Of a stretch of 64,000 bases of DNA, positions 47,906-56,745 are shown one piece after another. Within the stretch, counting starts at the first letter, position 1, and the number at the start of each line of letters is the position of its first letter. The stretch is taken from NCBI RefSeq assembly GCF_001767395.1, contig NZ_CP017014.1:496001-560000 (forward strand), in the 5' to 3' direction. The position numbers and the translations under genes were made by a program. The notes beneath the pieces are model-generated. The model searched no databases. It worked only from the letters and a program-made list of their open reading frames with translations, and had not been told where the DNA came from. The DNA comes from Rhodococcus sp. WMMA185. GTDB taxonomy: Bacteria > Actinomycetota > Actinomycetes > Mycobacteriales > Mycobacteriaceae.

Positions 47906-50883
47906 AACTGCACCGACTCGAGATCGAAGCCTTCGGGCCGTTCGCCGGATCGGTGGAAGTCGACTTCGATCGTCTCGGCGCCGATGGTCTGTTCCTTCTG
48001 CACGGTCACACCGGCGCGGGTAAGACCACTGTTCTCGATGCGGTGGCCTTCGCGCTCTACGGCACCGTTCCCGGGGCACGAAAGGAAGGTAAGCGGCTCC
48101 TCTCCGACCATGCGCCCGCCGGCTCGGTTCCGACGGTGACACTCGAGGCCACGATTGCCGGTCGGCATCTGCGAATCGTGCGCAGCCCCGAGTTCGAGCG
48201 CCTGAAGCGCCGGGGGTCGGGAACGATCAAGGAGAACGCGAAGGCCACGCTCAGCTGGCTCGACGGTCGCGGCGAAGACCTGTCCCGCATCCCCGACATC
48301 GCCGAGGAAGTCGGGCGGCTGATGGGCATGAGCGCCGATCAGTTCTTCCAGGTGGTCCTGCTGCCGCAGGGTGAGTTCGCGAGGTTCCTGCGCGCCGACA
48401 ACGAGGACCGCGGTCAGCTTCTGGAGAGGTTGTTCGACACCACCCGTTTCCAGACGGTGGAAGAGTGGTTCCTCAACCGCAGGCGCACGAGCGCCCAGGA
48501 TTTGGACGAACATCAGAGGGGCATCGAGGTCCTGATCGCGAAGGTCGCGACAGCAGCGGGAATCGAGGCGGGCGCCGACGCCGATCCCGTGATCTGGGCC
48601 CACAAGCTCGGGAATCAGGCCCGTGAGGTCCATGAAGCCGCCTCGAATGACCTGGAGAGGGCCAAAGCTGACGCGAAGTCGGCCGGTGACGCACTGGCCG
48701 AGGCCCGCCGGATTCTCGAACTGCAGAACCGTCGACGCCGGGCGGAGGAGGAACTTGCCGCCCACGCGGCAGGGGCAGGCGAGCGCTCCGTCCTCGCCGC
48801 CGAGTTGGCCGATGCGCGCCGCGCCGAACCGGTGGCAGCCGTGGCGCGGGAAGCTGAGGATGCTCGGACCAAGTCGGCCAGCGCTCTGCAGAGGGCAGAG
48901 GTGATCGCCGAGGACCTTGGTTCGAGAATGGGTGGTCACGACCTTGTGGCCGAATTGCCCTGGCCACCGGCGTCTTCCGATCGAGAGCGTATCCGGTCGA
49001 AGATCCGTTCCTGGCGAGACGAGGTCGTGCGTCTCGACGCCGCCCTTGTCGAGTCCGCCGCCGCCGCACGCCTCTCCGTCGAACTCGATCGCCTGCGGGA
49101 ACGGAGAGTCGAACTCACCGGCGCTGGTGAGGCGCTGTCGCAGGAACGCGAGCAGCTGCCTCTCGCGCTGCAGGTAGCGGAGAGGGAGCTCGAGTCGGCG
49201 CAGAAGGCCGCTGCCGCTCTGCCCGCCCTCGTGGACGTCCGAGACCGTGCGGCCGATGCCGCCTCGGCTGCAGCAGATCTTCGGCCGCGCCGGCTCGAGC
49301 GTGATCGGCTCGAGCAGGCGGTGCTCGACGCCCGGCAGTCGCATCAGGACGCGCGCGGAAGCTGGCTCGACCTGCTGCAGCGTCGAATCGTCGGGATGGC
49401 AGCGGAACTGGCGGGCAACCTCGAGGACGGTGAGCCCTGCGTGGTGTGCGGATCGCTCGAGCATCCGCGTCCGGCCGAGCCGTCTGAACTATCCGTCACC
49501 AAATCGGAAGAGGACGAGGCACTAGGCGAGGAGCAGCGTGCGGCGGTCGCGTTGACCGCCACGCGGGACGAGCTGGCCGTGGTCGAGCGTGAGATCGAGG
49601 TGCTGATTCAGCGCTGTGGTGACGGTGACGTGGACCAGCTCGCACAGGCACACACCGAAGCCGACAGGAAGGTGCAAGAGGCGACCGTACTCTCCAACGA
49701 GGTAGGGGCGCGGGCCAAGTCACTCGGAGACCTTCGGGATCGTGAGAGCCAGCTGCACGAACGCCTCAGGGAACTGGGCGCAGACGCGGCAACCGTGGAC
49801 GAGAAGCTCGCAGCGACTGCGGCGCAATTGGACGAGATCGAAATCCGAGTGAAAGCGGCCGCAGGCGAGGATCCGAGTGTGGAAGCTCGCCGCGTGCGGC
49901 TCGAGGAGCTTGCCGAGACGGCTTCACGTCTTCTCGACGCACGTGATGCGGGTGTTTCGGCGGAGGTTTCCGCCGGTGAACTCACCGCAAAGGCGAAAGC
50001 GCTCGCTGAGAGTGCAGATTTCGGGGACATCGACGAAGCCCTGTCTGCAGTGAGAACAACGGCTCGGCAAGGTGAGATCGAGGCAGTTCTCTCGGCGGCT
50101 CGCGACGCGGAGGTCGGCGCCCGGAGAGTGCTCGATGATCCGGATGTGCTTGCCGTCTCGGGCGTCGAACCCGTGGAATTGTCTCCCGTCCAACACGCGC
50201 ACGATGTCGCGACGGAGTCGGTGAACGCTGCCGTCGCAGCGGCAGCTGATGCCGAGCGCCGGCTACTCGACCTCGAACGATTCGTCAGGCAGCTCGACGA
50301 GGCTGCCGAGGCGATGGCCCCGAAGCAGGCTGCCCACGAGGAGCTGGCCGCGCTCGCCGAGGTGATCGCAGGTCGTGGTCAGAATTCCCGACGAATGTCG
50401 CTGCGGTCCTATGTGCTGGCGGCGCGGTTGGAAGAGGTGGCGGTTTCGGCGTCCGCACGCTTAGGCCGAATGTCCGCTGGGCGATATGAATTCGTGCACA
50501 GCGACGAAGCCGGGCCGCGGGGCCGACGTGGAGGCCTGGGGCTCGACATCCGCGACGACTACACAGGGGTGGTGCGGTCGGCCAAGACTCTCTCCGGTGG
50601 GGAGTCGTTCCTGGCGTCATTGTCGTTGGCGCTCGGCCTCGCCGATGTGGTCGCCGCGGAGTCCGGAGGCGTCGTGCTCGACACGATGTTCATCGACGAA
50701 GGATTCGGCACTCTCGATTCCGACACCCTCGATTCGGTCATGGGTGTGCTCGACGAACTTCGAGCCGGTGGCCGTGTGGTCGGAATCGTCAGTCACGTCG
50801 ATGAGATGCGTCAGCGAATCCCGAACCGACTACACGTGATTCGCGGACGATCCGGCTCCACCCTGGAGGTGGTCGCCGGCTGA
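47902..50883 (+). CDS. sbcC: exonuclease SbcCD subunit C (SMC-like ATPase)
   Basis: A 993-residue Rad50-type ATPase. Walker A G-H-T-G-A-G-K-T is at about 34-41, two long coiled coils flank a zinc hook C-x-x-C at 513-516, and the C-terminal half carries L-S-G-G-E-S (signature) and V-V-L-D-T-M-F-I-D-E-G-F-G (Walker B). Coupled to sbcD. Its last 54 nt overlap the 3' end of the AI-2E-family gene on the other strand. Confidence 0.95.
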   Translation: MKLHRLEIEAFGPFAGSVEVDFDRLGADGLFLLHGHTGAGKTTVLDAVAFALYGTVPGARKEGKRLLSDHAPAGSVPTVTLEATIAGRHLRIVRSPEFERLKRRGSGTIKENAKATLSWLDGRGEDLSRIPDIAEEVGRLMGMSADQFFQVVLLPQGEFARFLRADNEDRGQLLERLFDTTRFQTVEEWFLNRRRTSAQDLDEHQRGIEVLIAKVATAAGIEAGADADPVIWAHKLGNQAREVHEAASNDLERAKADAKSAGDALAEARRILELQNRRRRAEEELAAHAAGAGERSVLAAELADARRAEPVAAVAREAEDARTKSASALQRAEVIAEDLGSRMGGHDLVAELPWPPASSDRERIRSKIRSWRDEVVRLDAALVESAAAARLSVELDRLRERRVELTGAGEALSQEREQLPLALQVAERELESAQKAAAALPALVDVRDRAADAASAAADLRPRRLERDRLEQAVLDARQSHQDARGSWLDLLQRRIVGMAAELAGNLEDGEPCVVCGSLEHPRPAEPSELSVTKSEEDEALGEEQRAAVALTATRDELAVVEREIEVLIQRCGDGDVDQLAQAHTEADRKVQEATVLSNEVGARAKSLGDLRDRESQLHERLRELGADAATVDEKLAATAAQLDEIEIRVKAAAGEDPSVEARRVRLEELAETASRLLDARDAGVSAEVSAGELTAKAKALAESADFGDIDEALSAVRTTARQGEIEAVLSAARDAEVGARRVLDDPDVLAVSGVEPVELSPVQHAHDVATESVNAAVAAAADAERRLLDLERFVRQLDEAAEAMAPKQAAHEELAALAEVIAGRGQNSRRMSLRSYVLAARLEEVAVSASARLGRMSAGRYEFVHSDEAGPRGRRGGLGLDIRDDYTGVVRSAKTLSGGESFLASLSLALGLADVVAAESGGVVLDTMFIDEGFGTLDSDTLDSVMGVLDELRAGGRVVGIVSHVDEMRQRIPNRLHVIRGRSGSTLEVVAG

Positions 50884-52071
50884 CGCCGGTGAGTTCTCGC
50901 CGGAGACGGATTCGTCGACCGTGACACCCTCTCGCTCGGCCTCTTCGAGATCTTCGTCGATGGCAAGGGTGTCGTCGATGTTGCGCTCCTCGCTACGCAG
51001 GTCGATCTGTTCGCCGATGTAGCGAAGCATTACGGCGATCACGGCTGCGGTGGGGACCGCAAGGAAGGCACCGATGATTCCGAATACGGAACCGCCCGCC
51101 GCGACGGAGAGCAACACCACGACCGCATGGAGTTTCATGCTCTTGCTCTGCAACACCGGCTGCAGCACGTTGCCCTCGATCTGCTGCACCGCGATGATGA
51201 TGATCAACACGATTATGGCTGTTGTCAGGCCGTTGGCCACCAGCGCAACGAGCACGGCGAGAGCACCCGCGACGAACGCACCGACGATCGGGATGAAGCC
51301 ACCGATGAATGTCAGGATCGCCAGGACCGGTGCGAGCGGCACACCGAGGATCAGTAGTCCTGCGCCGATGAACACGGCGTCGATCAGGCTGACCAGTGCC
51401 TGAGTTCGGATGAACCCGCCGAGCGTATTCCACATTCGGCTGAGCACCGCTTCGAGGTGGTATCCCGCGCGCCCACCGGTCACGGAGTGCAGCCAGGGAA
51501 GGAACCGGGGGCCATCCTTGATGAAGAAGAACGACAGGACGAGCACGAGGCCGAGGGTGATCAGGAGCGATCCGGCGGTGCTGACTCCGGTGAACACACC
51601 GGACGCGATGGCGGTTCCACTCTCCTGAACCTTCGTGATGACTAGGTGGATGCCCTCGTTGATCTGCTCGTCCTGCAGGTTGATCGGGGGACCTCTCAGC
51701 CAGTCCTGGATCGTATTGATGCCCTCGGTGGCTCGGTTGGCTAGTTCAGGTGCTTGGTTGACGACCGATGGCACGATGCCCGCGACGATTCCGGCGACGA
51801 CCGCGATGAACACCACGAGCGTCGTCGCGGCAGCGAGCGCCGGGGGGACGTTCCGTTTCGTCATCGCCCTGGTCGGCGGCCACAACACGGTGCATACGAC
51901 GATGGCCAAGGCCACGGGAAGAACGATCACCCACAGCTTCGCGATGACCCAGCCGAGCAACACGGCGCCCAGTGCGATTGCTGCCAGAACCAGAGACCAT
52001 TTGGCCAACCACATCGCGCCGACCCCGATGAGGTGCCCCCGGTCCGGTTTCACGGATCCGCGTTCCGCCAC
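50830..52071 (-). CDS. AI-2E-family membrane transporter
   Basis: A 413-residue protein of the AI-2 exporter (PerM/UPF0118) family, with about eight membrane segments and the large extracytoplasmic loop between the third and fourth. The core is followed by a hydrophilic acidic tail of about 60 residues. The GTG at 52071 has GAGGAGGA 8 nt upstream. Substrates in actinobacteria are unproven; some members are Na+/H+ antiporters. The tail-coding end lies antisense to sbcC. Confidence 0.88.
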   Translation of the reverse strand: MAERGSVKPDRGHLIGVGAMWLAKWSLVLAAIALGAVLLGWVIAKLWVIVLPVALAIVVCTVLWPPTRAMTKRNVPPALAAATTLVVFIAVVAGIVAGIVPSVVNQAPELANRATEGINTIQDWLRGPPINLQDEQINEGIHLVITKVQESGTAIASGVFTGVSTAGSLLITLGLVLVLSFFFIKDGPRFLPWLHSVTGGRAGYHLEAVLSRMWNTLGGFIRTQALVSLIDAVFIGAGLLILGVPLAPVLAILTFIGGFIPIVGAFVAGALAVLVALVANGLTTAIIVLIIIIAVQQIEGNVLQPVLQSKSMKLHAVVVLLSVAAGGSVFGIIGAFLAVPTAAVIAVMLRYIGEQIDLRSEERNIDDTLAIDEDLEEAEREGVTVDESVSGENSPASAGDHLQGGAGSSANHV

Positions 52072-52176
52072 AGATAGTCCTCCTCTTTGTGCAGGCGTCG
52101 TCAGCCTGCTGTGCAGACAATGCCTGCACACCAGATCGTACTGATAGCGGCGTCGGTGATCGGGGAGGTCGTGCCG

Positions 52177-53754
52177 TCAGAAGTGAGCTGAATCGGCGTC
52201 GATCCAGTCACTCAACCAGCTTGCGGGTGGGTCGTCGAGAAGTTCACCCGGCATCAGCCACTCGTAGAGTTCAGCATAGGTTTCGGTGGTGACACCGTCG
52301 ACCCGGCGGTTGAGCATGTCCGGTGTCAGCTGATCGAAGCTGTCGAGGCCCATCGATGCCACCATCTGCTGGGCGCTGGCGACTGTCGATTTCTGGAACC
52401 GGAACACGCGTGCGGCTTTGTCGGGGACGTCGAGTGCTCGGGTCCGCTCCGGGTCTTGCGTGGTGACCCCGACCGGGCAGCGGTTGGTGTGGCAGATCTG
52501 CGCCTGAATGCACCCGACAGCGAACATCATGGCCCGCGCGGACATTGTGAAGTCGGCGCCCTGGATGATCCGCTTGACGATGTCTGCGGCACTTGCGACC
52601 TTGCCTGAGGCGCCGATCTTGATGCGATCGCGCAGCCCCGTCCCGGTGAGCGCGTTGTGTACCAGCATCAGCCCCTCGGTGAGAGGCATCCCCATGTTGT
52701 CCTCGAATTCCACTGGACCGGCCCCGGTCCCACCCTCGGAACCGTCGACAATCACGAAATCGGCGGTGACGTCGCGCCTGCGCATGGCTTTGCAGATTGC
52801 GAGGAATTCGACGCGGGAACCGACACACAATTTGAACCCCACCGGCTTGCCACCCGACAGCGCTCGAAGCTCGATGATGAAGTCGACCAACTCGTTCGGG
52901 GTTCTGAACGCGGTGTGGGCGGGCGGCGAGACCACCGTCTCCCCGAGGGGTAGCCCCCGCGTCTCCGCAATTTCGCGCGACACCTTCGCCCCGGGCAGTA
53001 TGCCGCCGAGTCCCGGTTTCGCACCCTGGGAGAGTTTGATCGAAATGGCCTTCACCTGCTCGCCTCTCGCTAGTTCGGCGAAGGCGGAGGCGTCGAAACG
53101 GCCATCGCGAGTGCGGCAGCCGAAGTAGGCGGACCCGATCTCCCAAATCAGGTCTCCACCGTGCTTGCGGTGGTACGGGCTGATGGCGCCCTCGCCGGTG
53201 TCGTGGGCGAACCCGCCCCGTGCCGCCCCTGCGTTGAGCGCTTCGATGGCGTTGCCCGACAGTGCCCCGAAACTCATCGCAGACACGTTCAAGAGAGCGA
53301 TGTCATAGGGACGCAGGCAGTCTGGACCGCCGAGCCGTACCCTGGGCGGTTCCGACGGCGCCGTCCTTGCGCGTAGAGAGTGGGTCATGAACTCGTAGCC
53401 GATCGCGTGCACGTCCCGCTCGGTGCCGAACGGCTCCTCCGCAAGAGTGCCTTTGGCGCGTGAGTAGACGAGGTCTCGGGTCTCTCGATCGAAGGGAGTT
53501 CCATCAGTTGATGATTCGATGAAGTACTGCTGAATCTCGGGCCGTATCTTCTCGAGGAGGAAGCGGGCGTGCCCGAGTATCGGATAGTTCCGCAGGAGGC
53601 TGTGCCTGCGTTGCAGCAGATCCCGCGTCCCCACTACGGCCAGCGTGAGCAGGACGGCTGCGACGAACCACCAGGCGCGCGCCAGACCGACAGTCAAGGC
53701 CGCAGCGCCGAGCCCGAGGATCCATATCACGAGGACGATCAACCAGCGGGTCAC
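52177..53754 (-). CDS. FMN-binding glutamate synthase-like protein, membrane-anchored
   Basis: A 525-residue protein: two N-terminal membrane helices, then a glutamate-synthase alpha/beta barrel (F-A-H-D-T-G-E-G-A-I-S-P-Y-H, V-D-G-S-E-G-G-T-G-A-G-P) and a cysteine cluster C-I-Q-A-Q-I-C-H-T-N-R-C-P for a 3Fe-4S centre. It lacks the glutaminase domain of GltB, so it is not a full glutamate synthase; the electron partner is unknown. The GTG at 53754 sits inside AGGAGGTGA, so the TTG 12 nt downstream is a possible real start. Confidence 0.88.
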   Translation of the reverse strand: MTRWLIVLVIWILGLGAAALTVGLARAWWFVAAVLLTLAVVGTRDLLQRRHSLLRNYPILGHARFLLEKIRPEIQQYFIESSTDGTPFDRETRDLVYSRAKGTLAEEPFGTERDVHAIGYEFMTHSLRARTAPSEPPRVRLGGPDCLRPYDIALLNVSAMSFGALSGNAIEALNAGAARGGFAHDTGEGAISPYHRKHGGDLIWEIGSAYFGCRTRDGRFDASAFAELARGEQVKAISIKLSQGAKPGLGGILPGAKVSREIAETRGLPLGETVVSPPAHTAFRTPNELVDFIIELRALSGGKPVGFKLCVGSRVEFLAICKAMRRRDVTADFVIVDGSEGGTGAGPVEFEDNMGMPLTEGLMLVHNALTGTGLRDRIKIGASGKVASAADIVKRIIQGADFTMSARAMMFAVGCIQAQICHTNRCPVGVTTQDPERTRALDVPDKAARVFRFQKSTVASAQQMVASMGLDSFDQLTPDMLNRRVDGVTTETYAELYEWLMPGELLDDPPASWLSDWIDADSAHF

Positions 53755-53874
53755 CTCCTGAGACTAAGACCTGCAGGCAGGTGTTGGTGCGTGCTCCGGC
53801 AGAGTCACTTCCAGGGCTTCCGGGAGGGGATGAAATAGTGAACGCAAGTTCCGTTGCCGCGAATGGGGGAATTG

Positions 53875-54297
53875 ATGTCAGAACCGACTAGTAATCCGCA
53901 ATGGCCGAGCGACCAGGGAATGCCGAAACCTGACGACACGGGTTCGTCCGGCTTCCAGTACCAGACCCAGCAGCAACCGCCGCAGCAGCCGTATCCGGGC
54001 CAGTACGGCCCGCCGCCGCTGCCGCCGTCGAACGCAGGATGGGCCGTGGCCGCAGTGGTCTTCTTCTGGCCCCTCGCGTTCTCGGCGTTCAACCACGTTC
54101 ACGAGGTGTACCCCCGGTGGGCGATGGGCGACTACCAGGGCGCTCACTATGCATCGGAACGGGCCAAGTCCCTCGGCAAGATCGCACTCTGGATCTTTGC
54201 GGCGCTGATGATCCTGTTCGTGGTCTTCTACGTGGTCCTGATCGCCGTCGTGATCGCAACTGGCGACACCTCGAGTTTGAATACCACGAGCTTGTGA
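53875..54297 (+). CDS. CD225/dispanin-family small membrane protein
   Basis: A 140-residue protein. The first 60 residues are Pro/Gln/Tyr-rich and disordered. The CD225 (interferon-induced transmembrane-like) domain follows: N-A-G-W-A-V-A-A-V-V-F-F-W-P-L-A-F-S-A-F, a basic/aromatic loop with Y-x-x-G-x-x-x-A-S, and a second helix. Bacterial members are common in actinobacteria with unknown function. The ATG at 53875 has GGGGGAA upstream. 48 nt before ychF, same strand. Confidence 0.85.
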   Translation: MSEPTSNPQWPSDQGMPKPDDTGSSGFQYQTQQQPPQQPYPGQYGPPPLPPSNAGWAVAAVVFFWPLAFSAFNHVHEVYPRWAMGDYQGAHYASERAKSLGKIALWIFAALMILFVVFYVVLIAVVIATGDTSSLNTTSL

Positions 54298-54345
54298 CCA
54301 CCGACGGTCGGTGATTCGATCCGGACGCCGTAGAATCCAACGACC

Positions 54346-55425
54346 GTGAGCCTTACCCTCGGAATCGTCGGACTGCCCAACGTCGGCAAGTCCACCTTGT
54401 TCAACGCTCTGACCAACAACGACGTGCTGGCCGCGAACTACCCGTTCGCGACCATCGAACCCAACGTCGGACTGGTCGAACTGCCCGATCCGCGGCTGTC
54501 CAAGCTCGCCGACATATTCAGCTCTGCGCGCATCCTGCCTGCAACGGTGTCGTTCGTCGACATCGCCGGCATCGTCAAGGGCGCTTCCGAGGGGGCGGGC
54601 CTGGGCAACAAGTTCCTGGCCAACATTCGAGAGGCCGACGCGATCTGCCAGGTAGTTCGCGTGTTCAATGACGACGACGTCGTGCACGTCGACGGTCGCG
54701 TGGACCCGGCGTCCGACATCGAGGTGATCGAGACAGAGCTCGTCATCGCCGATATGCAGACGCTGGAGAAGGCGCTTCCGCGGCTCGAGAAGGAAGCGAA
54801 GAAGAACAAAGAACTCAAGCCCACGCACGACGAGGCATTGAAGGCGCAGGAGGTTCTCAACGAGGGTAAGACCCTGTTCAGCGCGAAGGACAAGCTGGAC
54901 TTCGGGTTGCTGCGGGAGCTGAGCCTGCTCACCACCAAGCCGTTCCTCTACGTCTTCAACGCCGACGAGTCGGTCCTCACCGACGAGGCGAAGGTCGCCG
55001 AGCTTCGGGCCTCCGTGGCCCCCGCGGATGCGGTGTTCCTCGATGCGAAGGTCGAGCAAGAGCTACTCGAGCTCGACGAGGAGGACCGGCAGGAGATGCT
55101 CGACTCGATCGGTCAGAGCGAGCCCGGGCTGCACGCCCTTGCCCGTACCGGCTTCCACACCCTCGGGCTGCAGACCTACCTGACCGCAGGCCCCAAGGAA
55201 GCCCGGGCCTGGACCATCCACAAGGGCGATACCGCCCCGCAGGCCGCCGGCGTCATCCACACCGACTTCGAGCGCGGCTTCATCAAGGCCGAGATCGTGT
55301 CCTTCGGCGACCTCGTCGATGCCGGCTCGATGGCCGCCGCCAAGGCGGCGGGCAAGGTACGCATGGAGGGCAAGGACTACATCATGGCTGACGGCGACGT
55401 GGTGGAGTTCCGGTTCAACGTGTAG
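54346..55425 (+). CDS. ychF: redox-regulated ATPase YchF (Obg-family)
   Basis: A 359-residue Obg-family P-loop NTPase: G1 G-L-P-N-V-G-K-S-T at 7-15, G3 D-I-A-G, central coiled-coil insertion about 125-180 and C-terminal TGS domain about 275-359. Family members hydrolyse ATP rather than GTP and affect translation and oxidative stress. It corresponds to Rv1112, the last gene of the conserved interval; the sequence after it is accessory. GTG start. Confidence 0.95.
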   Translation: MSLTLGIVGLPNVGKSTLFNALTNNDVLAANYPFATIEPNVGLVELPDPRLSKLADIFSSARILPATVSFVDIAGIVKGASEGAGLGNKFLANIREADAICQVVRVFNDDDVVHVDGRVDPASDIEVIETELVIADMQTLEKALPRLEKEAKKNKELKPTHDEALKAQEVLNEGKTLFSAKDKLDFGLLRELSLLTTKPFLYVFNADESVLTDEAKVAELRASVAPADAVFLDAKVEQELLELDEEDRQEMLDSIGQSEPGLHALARTGFHTLGLQTYLTAGPKEARAWTIHKGDTAPQAAGVIHTDFERGFIKAEIVSFGDLVDAGSMAAAKAAGKVRMEGKDYIMADGDVVEFRFNV

Positions 55426-55801
55426 AGGCCCTGGTCAACTGCTTATTCTTGGCTCTCGGTAAGGCTGCGGAGGGTAGTGCTCACGGAATGCCGCCGTCAG
55501 CCCGATGCGCGGGTCGCTGAGCGAACAGTGGTGACAAACCCGGAGCTGCGCCCTCGCTAAGCAAGGTATGGTCCGCGCCCTGGCCTTTGATCCAGAGGAA
55601 CATGCCCCGTCGGCGCTGGTTAGTCTCCTTGAATAGTCCAATCCGGCTCCTGGGAAACCGCCGGAATCCGGCTCGCGTGTAGGCAGGGGACCCAATCGTC
55701 GTTATTGTCCCTCTGGGAAGAAAGTCTGATTTGCGAGGTTCTCGACGCATAGAACCATCACTTCCCGGCCAGTCTCAACATCACCGACGAAAGAGGAACC
55801 G
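55426..55801. other. intergenic region after ychF
   Basis: These 376 nt have no convincing gene. Short minus-strand frames (up to 89 codons) have low-complexity Arg/Pro composition and no ribosome-binding site. The last 40 nt hold the leader AACATCAC-GACGAAAGAGGAACC shared with the paralogue at 59204. Confidence 0.45.
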
Positions 55802-56200
55802 TTGAAGAAGTCAGTTCGTGCCACTGTGACGGCAGTGGTTGCCGCCCCGCTCCTCGCTGCCGCGTTCGCGACGCCGGCCAGCGCGGCAGACGGTGGGAAC
55901 GTCACCGTCGACCCTATGGTTATCCAGGTCAGCGACGATCAGGACGGTCCTGACGGTTCCTGCCCCGACCAGAGCTCGCCCACCGGTTCAACGGGCTCGA
56001 CCAGCGCATTTGAGTCGATGGATGTGCTCATGGGGTCACTGGAGTCGCCAATGGAGTCAGTGGAGTCACTGGGGTCACTGGGGTCAATCTTGAGTCCCCT
56101 CCTCTTTGGGGGGTCCGTCGCGGGATATGCCCTTACCTTTTATGGGATGAGCGTCGAGACCCCCTTCCCGATGCCCTGCTTCCCAATCCCTGAGGACTAA
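55802..56200 (+). CDS. small secreted protein with Ser/Glu/Gly repeats, TTG start
   Basis: A 132-residue exported protein. Signal peptide with K-K start and A/V core, cut near A-S-A-A (about 29). The mature chain has an acidic D-D-Q-D-G-P-D-G stretch, then an S-x-E-S/L-G-S repeat region encoded by repeated TCACTGGAGTC-like 9-mers (about 56030-56090), a hydrophobic patch, and two cysteines (Pro-rich C-terminus). It starts at a TTG 4-5 nt after AAGAGGAACC, the same leader and start as the gene at 59204. No family recognised. Confidence 0.6.
   Translation: MKKSVRATVTAVVAAPLLAAAFATPASAADGGNVTVDPMVIQVSDDQDGPDGSCPDQSSPTGSTGSTSAFESMDVLMGSLESPMESVESLGSLGSILSPLLFGGSVAGYALTFYGMSVETPFPMPCFPIPED
56028..56091 (+). 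repeat. short imperfect tandem repeat inside the secreted-protein gene
   Basis: About six imperfect copies of a 9-12-nt unit of type TCACTGG(A/G)GTC, in frame, encode alternating Ser-Leu-Glu/Gly-Ser. Unit count could change by slippage. Confidence 0.6.
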
Positions 56201-56745
56201 CCGAGTGGTCTATGAGTCGGACTCAGACCAGGGGTGTCCACAGTGCGTGCGCCCTCCAGGGGTAGGGGTTCGAAATCGCTGCAGTTCACCAGGACGACCA
56301 CTCCGCCCGGTCCCTGCTTCTCTCTCCCGGGCTGAGGGGGTCGCGCCCGCGCATGCGGACATAGGGGTGTTCGGTCGAAACAGGGCCCAAAACAGCCCGT
56401 TCTTGGACGAAAAACGGCGCTCATACCGTGGACACCTGGCCGAAGCCGATCGGTATTCGGCGGTATTCGGCGTAGGGGTCTGCGTGGTCATCGTGCCCAC
56501 GTTTTGAGCCATCATCTTGCTGACGTCGATATCATGATCGACCTCAGGGGCGCCGGATGTTCCTCTCGGTACGCAGAGAGCACGCAGTAGATCAGATTCG
56601 CCCCATACCCAGCCAGCAATCCGAACGGTGGAACATGCAGATAGAGTGCATTTCTCAACAACTGTCAGCTTCAACAAACGCCCAGCACTGAATTCCGGTT
56701 CCACGTGTAGTGGGGCTCAGGGCGAGGTAACGAGAAAGGTCCGAT
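56201..56745. other. 545-nt non-coding stretch before the second serine hydrolase
   Basis: No gene is supported. The left part (56258-56399) is a diverged copy of the repeat at 59707-59839. The right part is AT-richer and ends with GAGAAAGG, the probable ribosome-binding site of the serine hydrolase at 56746. A direct GGTATTCGGCG repeat lies around 56452-56470. Confidence 0.5.
56258..56399. repeat. dispersed repeat, copy A (diverged)
   Basis: About 140 nt with patchy similarity to 59707-59839: a shared AGGGGT(A/G)GGGTT start, an ACCACTCCG-CCGGTC-CTG block, and a GGGGTGTTCG(G/A)TCGAAACA--CC(C)AAAACAGCCCG end. Each copy lies just after one of the two TTG-start secreted genes. A short fragment (AACAGGGCCCAAAA) recurs at 58345-58358. 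Confidence 0.55.

Noticed and set aside
47608-49464. 618-codon minus-strand frame opposite sbcDC
   Set aside because: Antisense shadow of sbcD/sbcC, which carry all the expected motifs.
55435-55750. Minus-strand frames after ychF
   Set aside because: Short, low-complexity, without ribosome-binding sites; could be decayed remnants but nothing supports a call.
56028-56091. CRISPR-like short repeats
   Set aside because: Units are adjacent without spacers and lie within a reading frame.
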